DNA of 64,000 nt from Thioalkalicoccus limnaeus (GTDB taxonomy: Bacteria > Pseudomonadota > Gammaproteobacteria > Chromatiales > Chromatiaceae), in assembly GCF_041197575.1 (NCBI RefSeq), contig NZ_JBDKXB010000008.1:62001-126000 (forward strand). Direction: 5' to 3'. A program made the position numbers and the translations under genes. The notes beneath the pieces were generated by a model. It ran no database searches, had not been told where the DNA came from, and worked only from the letters and a program-made list of their open reading frames with translations. This document shows, piece by piece, positions 56,980-64,000 of the stretch. Each line of letters starts with the position of its first letter. The stretch's first letter is position 1.

Positions 56980-57309
56980 ATGACGCGCAAGACACGTATC
57001 GAAGAAACACTGATGGTGGCCCTCTCGCCATCACGGATCGAGGTCACCGACGAAAGCTCCCGGCACAATGTCCCGAGTGGATCCGAATCGCACTTCAAGG
57101 TCCTGGTCGTCAGCGAGGGTTTCGCCAACCAGCCTTTGCTGGCAAGGCACCGGCAGATCAATCGCCTGTTGACCGCCGAATTCGCGCAAGGACTGCACGC
57201 GCTCGCGGTTCATGCCTGGACACCGGACGAGTGGTCCCGCAAAGAGGCCGTTCCCGCATCGCCGCCATGCCGCGGCGGCTCGAAGGCGGATCCGGTAAGG
57301 CGAGCCTAG
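56980..57309 (+). CDS. bolA: BolA family protein
   Basis: 109 residues from the ATG at 56980. The BolA fold is shown by SGSESHFKVLVVSEGFANQPLLARHR and ALAVHAWTPDEW; the histidine in HAW is the conserved [2Fe-2S]-binding His with glutaredoxins. Involved in iron-sulfur trafficking and stress morphology in relatives. The last ~15 residues are unusual, Pro/Arg-rich. Confidence 0.88.
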   Translation: MTRKTRIEETLMVALSPSRIEVTDESSRHNVPSGSESHFKVLVVSEGFANQPLLARHRQINRLLTAEFAQGLHALAVHAWTPDEWSRKEAVPASPPCRGGSKADPVRRA

Positions 57310-57636
57310 CTCCGATCGCTGGGGCCACCTTGCAGCATGACATCTCTTGACTGGCGGCCACTCGTACGGGGTGCGGCTGGGTATCGAGGGTTGCAAAAGT
57401 CATCGCAGACGGCTCGCTGCGACACGCGGCAAGGACGTCCGTGTCAGCTCGGCGGCGGGATCCCTCCCGCCGACGGTCGCCGCGAGCCGCCTCCGATGAC
57501 TTTCGGGACGATTGATATTTCGGTCAATCGGGTCTCGTCAGGGGGCATCGCGACGGGGCCATGCGCGGACCGACAAGACTATCGATAATGATGAAGGATC
57601 GGAAGGATCCAATATGACGAAGCGAGCGCCGTAACC
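57310..57636. other. Spacer containing repeat element copy 1
   Basis: 327 bases between bolA and the DUF3050 gene. The central part is a 139-bp inverted-repeat element, listed separately. AT-richer sequence after it (around 57515-57610) may hold the promoter of the DUF3050 gene. No gene seen. Confidence 0.5.
57380..57518. repeat. MITE-like 139-bp element, copy 1
   Basis: Matches the copy at 60996-61134 over its full 139 bp with five substitutions and no gaps by my reading. The ends form imperfect ~33-bp inverted repeats around a perfect AAAGTCATCG / CGATGACTTT core and (A/G)TATC termini. A central hairpin GGCGGGA-TCCC-TCCCGCC is at 57454-57471. No transposase is inside, so it would be non-autonomous if mobile. 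Confidence 0.8.
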
Positions 57637-58416
57637 ATGTCGAACCTGAATCTCGAGCGTATCCGCCCTTTGCAGCAGGAACTCGACCAGCATCCGATCT
57701 ACGAATCCTTGCAGACGCTGGCCGATCTTCGGGTCTTCATGACCCATCATGTGTTCTCGGTCTGGGACTTCATGTCCCTGATCAAATACCTGCAAGCCGA
57801 AATCGCACCCGCTCGGGTGCCCTGGCGGCCCATCGGCGACCCGGCGGTCCGCTTCTTCATCAATCAACTGGTCCTCGAAGAGGAGTCGGACACGGCGCCA
57901 AATGCCGAAGGCGTTTTGGGGTATGCCAGCCATTTCGAGTATTACCTGGGCGCGATGGCCGAGATCGGTGCCGACGCCGAGCGGCCGCGGCGCTTCCTCG
58001 AACTCGTCGATGAACAAGGCGTCGATGCCGCTCTGTATTCGGACCTGGTGCCCTTCCCATCCCGATACTTTTCGGAAACCACCTTTTGCTTCATACGCCA
58101 ACAGAAACCGCATCTGGCCGCCGCCGCACTGGCCTTCGGTCGCGAGGGCATGATCCCGGTGATGTTTCGGCGTTTTCTGGGGTCGATGGCCATCAGCGAA
58201 CGCGAGGCGCCGTCGTTCCATCACTATCTGAAGCGCCACATCCATCTCGACGAAGACTTCCACGGCCCCTTGTCGCAGCAGCTTTTGGCGGCCTTATGCG
58301 GTGATGACCCACAGCGGATCGCGGAGGCCGAGACGGCGGCCGAGGAAGCGATCTGCGCCCGCCTTCGCTTTTGGGATGGCGTGCTCGAGGCGATCCACAC
58401 GGCTCGTGCCGCCTAA
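57637..58416 (+). CDS. DUF3050 domain-containing protein
   Basis: 259 residues, soluble. The sequence (LQQELDQHPIYESLQTLADL, FMTHHVFSVWDFMSLIKYLQ, LVLEEESD, RHIHLDEDFHGPLS) matches the DUF3050 family, whose all-helical fold with conserved His/Glu/Asp resembles haem-oxygenase-like proteins. The histidine and acidic residues could bind metal. Function is unknown. It stands alone between two repeat-bearing spacers. Confidence 0.88.
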   Translation: MSNLNLERIRPLQQELDQHPIYESLQTLADLRVFMTHHVFSVWDFMSLIKYLQAEIAPARVPWRPIGDPAVRFFINQLVLEEESDTAPNAEGVLGYASHFEYYLGAMAEIGADAERPRRFLELVDEQGVDAALYSDLVPFPSRYFSETTFCFIRQQKPHLAAAALAFGREGMIPVMFRRFLGSMAISEREAPSFHHYLKRHIHLDEDFHGPLSQQLLAALCGDDPQRIAEAETAAEEAICARLRFWDGVLEAIHTARAA

Positions 58417-58461
58417 GGCAACTCCCGCGAGAAAAATACCATCTGGGTTAACTGATGCGAG

Positions 58462-58544
58462 GTGTAGGTGCGGCTTCAGCCGCAACACATTTCGGCCAAA
58501 TGGCCAGGGCCGTGGCCTTCGTGCGGCTGAAGCCGCACCTACAC
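58462..58544. repeat. REP doublet (inverted pair)
   Basis: Two copies of a palindromic unit facing each other: GGTGCGGCTTCAGCCGCA near 58467-58484 and its inverse at 58521-58544, both flanked by the GTGTA/TACAC extension. Each core TGCGGCT-TC-AGCCGCA forms a hairpin. Resembles REP sequences of Pseudomonas and relatives, which are spread by RAYT transposases. Confidence 0.8.
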
Positions 58545-58628
58545 CCTCTGCGCGTACACAGCGGGAATTGCTGACAGCCGCGTAAGCCTCTTGCGTTATT
58601 TCCCGGGAGCTGCCCAAGCCCCCCCTGA

Positions 58629-58650
58629 GCGGCTGAAGCCGCACCTACAC
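58629..58650. repeat. REP unit, single
   Basis: Third copy of the REP unit, in the same orientation as the right half of the doublet, with the core GCGGCTGAAGCCGC and the CACCTACAC tail intact. Confidence 0.75.
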
Positions 58651-58717
58651 CTAAGGCGATTTCTGTCACCAAACATACCTCCTGCGAGGATTCGTGACCT
58701 CGAACGGTCACCTCGAC

Positions 58718-58749
58718 GGATCATAGTATACAAATGTATGCTATGATCC
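58718..58749. promoter_or_regulatory. 32-bp palindromic operator upstream of imuA-imuB-dnaE2
   Basis: Left arm GGATCATAGTATACA (58718-58732), centre AA, right arm TGTATGCTATGATCC (58735-58749): 15-bp arms with one mismatch. AT-rich core in GC-rich DNA and position just before a damage-inducible type of operon suggest a LexA-like or other dimeric repressor site overlapping the promoter. It does not match the E. coli LexA consensus exactly, so the binding protein is inferred. Confidence 0.7.
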
Positions 58750-58874
58750 GATCATCGAGCCAGCCTCCGACTCCGACGACGCAACGGGCGTCGGCGATGT
58801 CTGCCCGGCTGACCTGGGTGAACCTGGAGGCCGCATGTCCCAACCCTCGATGCCCGTCATTGCGGTATGAAGCC

Positions 58875-59507
58875 ATGTCCGCCGATCTGAATCTGGTGCA
58901 GCTCGCGCGTTGCTCGGACCTGCAACGAGGCATCGACCCGGATAGACCACCGGCCGCCTGGGGCCTTCCGCCCCTGCGCGGCCGGTTCGTCGAGATCACC
59001 GGTGGCCCGGCCAGCGCGGCCCTGACGCTGGCCATCGGCTTGGTGGCCGAGGCCCAGCACGACGCAGAACCGGTGGCCTGGGTGAGCCGATCCGACAGCC
59101 ATTTCTATCCACCGGATGCCGCCGCGGCCGGCGTCGACCTCAGCGCCCTGGTCGTGGTCTGGTCCAGCGGAGCGCAACACAGCGCGCAGGCGGCCGACCT
59201 GCTGCTGCGTTCCGGCGCCTTTGGCCTGGTCACGCTGGACCTGGGGAGTGACGATTGCTTGCCGCTCGCCGCCCAGACACGGTTGGCCGCACTCGCGAAG
59301 AAACAGGCCACGGCCCTCGTTTGCCTGACGCGCACGGGGGGTACCTCGCCGTCGCTGGGGTCGCTGATCTCCTTGCGTGCCGAGGCGCGCCGCACGGGAC
59401 CGGCCCGGGACGGCTTCCGCTGCGAGGCGCGGATCCTCAAGGACAAGCGCCGGGGGCCGGGTTGGACGCACCTGGAGGTCTGCGTTGGACCGAGTGGCCT
59501 GTGTTGA
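58875..59507 (+). CDS. imuA: ImuA, RecA-like mutasome accessory protein
   Basis: About 210 residues from the ATG at 58875; starts at 58797 or 58734 are possible. RecA-like core without a clear Walker A (GRFVEITGGPASAALTLAIG replaces it), with VAWVSRSDSHFYPPDAAAAG and LVVVWSSG as in ImuA. Identification is helped by imuB and dnaE2 downstream. ImuA, ImuB and DnaE2 together carry out damage-induced mutagenesis. Its 3' end overlaps imuB by 23 bases. Confidence 0.82.
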   Translation: MSADLNLVQLARCSDLQRGIDPDRPPAAWGLPPLRGRFVEITGGPASAALTLAIGLVAEAQHDAEPVAWVSRSDSHFYPPDAAAAGVDLSALVVVWSSGAQHSAQAADLLLRSGAFGLVTLDLGSDDCLPLAAQTRLAALAKKQATALVCLTRTGGTSPSLGSLISLRAEARRTGPARDGFRCEARILKDKRRGPGWTHLEVCVGPSGLC

Positions 59508-60972
59508 CCTGCCGGCCCTTCCGCTGCAGATCTTGTTGCGGCAGCATCCCGACTGGCACGGCCAGCCGGTTGCCGTCGTCGACAGAGACCATCCCCAAGG
59601 CGTCATCCTGTGGCTCAACGACATCGCGCAGAGCGTGCGGCTGACGACCGGCCTGCGCTATGCGACGACCCGGTCACTGCATGGTGCCCTGCGCGCCGCC
59701 GAGGTGCCCGGTTCGGACATTGACCGGGCCTTGTCGATCCTGACCCGCCGGCTTGCCACGCACAGCCCGAACGTCGAGCGATCGGACCGAGAACCTGGCG
59801 TGTTCTGGCTCGATGCCTCGGGACTGGAACCGCTCTACCCTTCGCTCGCCGATTGGGCCCAGGGCATCGCAGCCGATCTCGCCGGGCTCGGCTATCGTGC
59901 CACGGTGGTCGTCGGCTACGACCGTTTCGCGACCTATGCGATCGCCAGATCCTCCACGCCCGGCTCGCGGATCTTGAACGCGCCCGCTGACGAGCAGGCC
60001 GCGCTGCACCAGGTACCGCTGGCACGGCTGGCGATCGAACCGCGGACACGCGATGCACTGGCCAAGCTCGGGGTCTTCACGATCGGCCAATTCCGACGCC
60101 TGCCAGCGGACGGTATTGGGCAACGTTATGGCGCCGCCGCGCTGGACCTCTACCAGATGGCCGGTGGCGAACGGCGACGACCGGTGCAGCCCGAGCGGGC
60201 GACACCGCCACCCAGCCACCGGCTGCTCCTCGATCAAGCCGAGATCGACGCCGAACGCCTGATCGCGCTGATCGAGCAGGCCTTGTCGGCCTTGATCGAC
60301 GAACGGATCGGGCCCGGTCACGCGATCGATGAGCTCCGCCTGGTCTTGCGCTTCGAACGTCTGGGTCTGCATCGGGAACGGCTGTGCCCGGCGGCACCGA
60401 CCCGCGACCTGAAACAGCTGATGGAACTGATGCGCCTGCGGCTGTCTGGGCGACGGTTGCCCGATGGTGTCGAGGAGCTGCGGCTCGTGGCCCATACCCG
60501 TCCGATCGAACCCCAGCCGCTCGACTGGCTCGCTGAACGGCCGCGCCGCGATCTGGAGGCCGCCAACCGCGCCTTGGCCCGGCTGCGGGCCGCGTTCGGC
60601 GAGCAGGCGGTGACACAGGCCCAGCTCGGCACCGGCCATCTGCCGGAAAACAGCTTCCGTTGGGCACCCCTGTCGCAGCTCGCCCCGGCTCGCCCAAGTC
60701 GGATTCTGCGGCCGCATCTGATACGTCGCGTCTACCGCCGACCGATCCCGCTTCTGCCGCGCCTCCGCCATGAGCCGGATGGCTGGATGCCGCAGGGCCT
60801 GGAACAGGGGCCCGTGGTGCGGGTTGCCGGTCCCTACATCATCGCCGGTGGCTGGTGGGTGCGCCCCGTGCACCGCGAGTACCAGTTCGCCGAGGCCAAG
60901 ACCGGCGAGATCCTGTGGGTCTTCTACGACCGCGTGCGGCGCCGCTGGTTCGTCCATGGACGCCTCGAATGA
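59485..60972 (+). CDS. imuB: ImuB, Y-family polymerase-like mutasome protein
   Basis: About 495 residues from a TTG at 59485, chosen for GGAGG seven bases upstream and the opening LDRVACVDLPALPLQILL; GTG at 59494 is the alternative. Y-family fold, but the SxDE catalytic pair is replaced by LDASG, consistent with ImuB being a non-catalytic hub that binds the beta clamp and recruits DnaE2. QPLDWL near residue 350 is a possible clamp-binding peptide, a weak guess. The C-terminus ends in FYDRVRRRWFVHGRLE, as in ImuB. Confidence 0.9.
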   Translation: MDRVACVDLPALPLQILLRQHPDWHGQPVAVVDRDHPQGVILWLNDIAQSVRLTTGLRYATTRSLHGALRAAEVPGSDIDRALSILTRRLATHSPNVERSDREPGVFWLDASGLEPLYPSLADWAQGIAADLAGLGYRATVVVGYDRFATYAIARSSTPGSRILNAPADEQAALHQVPLARLAIEPRTRDALAKLGVFTIGQFRRLPADGIGQRYGAAALDLYQMAGGERRRPVQPERATPPPSHRLLLDQAEIDAERLIALIEQALSALIDERIGPGHAIDELRLVLRFERLGLHRERLCPAAPTRDLKQLMELMRLRLSGRRLPDGVEELRLVAHTRPIEPQPLDWLAERPRRDLEAANRALARLRAAFGEQAVTQAQLGTGHLPENSFRWAPLSQLAPARPSRILRPHLIRRVYRRPIPLLPRLRHEPDGWMPQGLEQGPVVRVAGPYIIAGGWWVRPVHREYQFAEAKTGEILWVFYDRVRRRWFVHGRLE

Positions 60973-61207
60973 GCGGCGCTCGGGTCGCACCCGCTGGTAT
61001 CGAGGGTTGCAAAAGTCATCGCAGGCGGCTCGCTGCGACACGCTGCAAGGACGTCCGTGTCAGCTCGACGGCGGGATCCCTCCCGCCGACGGTCGCCGCT
61101 AACCGCCTCCGATGACTTTCGGGACGATTGATATGCGCTCACCGCGCGCCGCGGCCTGGCGCAGGGCCGGATCGACCCGGCCACGGCGATCCTCGATGCC
61201 CTGATAC
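60973..61207. other. imuB-dnaE2 spacer with repeat element copy 2
   Basis: 235 bases in a place where these genes are commonly close together or overlapping. Most of it is the 139-bp element. The remaining 73 bases before dnaE2 are GC-rich, carry an in-frame TGA at 61202-61204 directly before the ATG, and show no strong ribosome site. Confidence 0.6.
60996..61134. repeat. MITE-like 139-bp element, copy 2
   Basis: Second copy of the element at 57380-57518, same orientation, five mismatches. Ends begin GGTATC and finish GATAT; AAAGTCATCG and CGATGACTTT form the core of the inverted repeats. Sits 24 bases after the imuB stop. Confidence 0.8.

Positions 61208-64000
<2,793 letters not shown>

Larger units (their letters stand above)
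58417..58874. other. Spacer with REP palindromes and imuA operator
   Basis: 458 bases. The first part holds three REP-type palindromes, the second the 32-bp operator; both are listed separately. An alternative, earlier imuA start at 58797 or 58734 would extend the gene into this spacer. Confidence 0.5.

Noticed and set aside
58294..58644. Minus-strand open frame over the REP region
   Set aside because: It is formed by reading through REP palindromes and the end of the DUF3050 gene; no protein features.
60770..61102. Open frames across the 139-bp element sharing a short identical peptide at both copies
   Set aside because: The shared peptide only reflects the DNA repeat; frames enter from unrelated flanks and lack start signals.

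Overview
The window is dense, GC-rich, single-chromosome bacterial DNA with many ATGA stop/start overlaps between genes. Gene content and order (rluC divergent from rne; exbB-exbD-msbA-lpxK-trm112-kdsB; ndk-rlmN-pilW-rodZ-hisS-yfgM-bamB-der; fabA, bolA, dsbC, xerD) point to a gammaproteobacterium. The GC content and mixture of genes would fit the purple sulfur bacteria and relatives (Chromatiales), but that is inference: no photosynthesis or sulfur-oxidation gene lies in the window.

Layout. 1-6300: end of proS, fabA, a CorC-type membrane protein, an HtpX-like protease, NnrU and an alkaline-phosphatase-superfamily enzyme. 6400-9650: a visibly AT-richer patch with two minus-strand accessory genes (a chorismatase/RidA-like protein and an unrecognised probable beta-propeller) separated by about 860 bases without a gene. 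9980-16100: putP, mltD, sppA, a HAD phosphatase and rluC. 16600-20470: RNase E with a very long disordered tail, then a low-molecular-weight tyrosine phosphatase. 20840-20870: an orphan plus-strand terminator that may end a small RNA. 20880-25680: the minus-strand lipid A / Tol-Exb operon. 26040-34175: the plus-strand ndk to der run, lacking ispG at its usual place. 34520-42450: a tight six-gene operon (three glycosyltransferases, one ABC exporter, two aminoglycoside-phosphotransferase-fold kinases), probably making and exporting an uncharacterised glycoconjugate. 42590-43780: three small secreted proteins, two with regular 11-residue curlin-like repeats. 44148-52070: mutS, PP2C phosphatase, dsbC, yajQ, xerD, ogt, ycgN and a ChaN-PDZ protein. 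52148-57310: M1-type peptidase, two paralogous secreted proteins, an ankyrin lipoprotein and bolA. 57380-64000: a DUF3050 gene, REP palindromes, two copies of a 139-bp inverted-repeat element, and an imuA-imuB-dnaE2 mutagenic repair cassette preceded by a strong 32-bp palindromic operator; dnaE2 runs off the end of the window.

Working together: kdsB, lpxK and msbA serve lipid A/LPS synthesis and flipping; bamB, mltD, rodZ and pilW serve the envelope and cell shape; imuA-imuB-dnaE2 forms an error-prone lesion-bypass system likely under SOS-type control. The least described parts are the 34.5-42.4 kb glycoconjugate operon, the curlin-like cluster, the AT-rich patch at 6.4-9.6 kb and the small repeat element that has landed inside the dnaE2 cassette. 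No tRNA, rRNA, CRISPR array or complete insertion sequence was seen.
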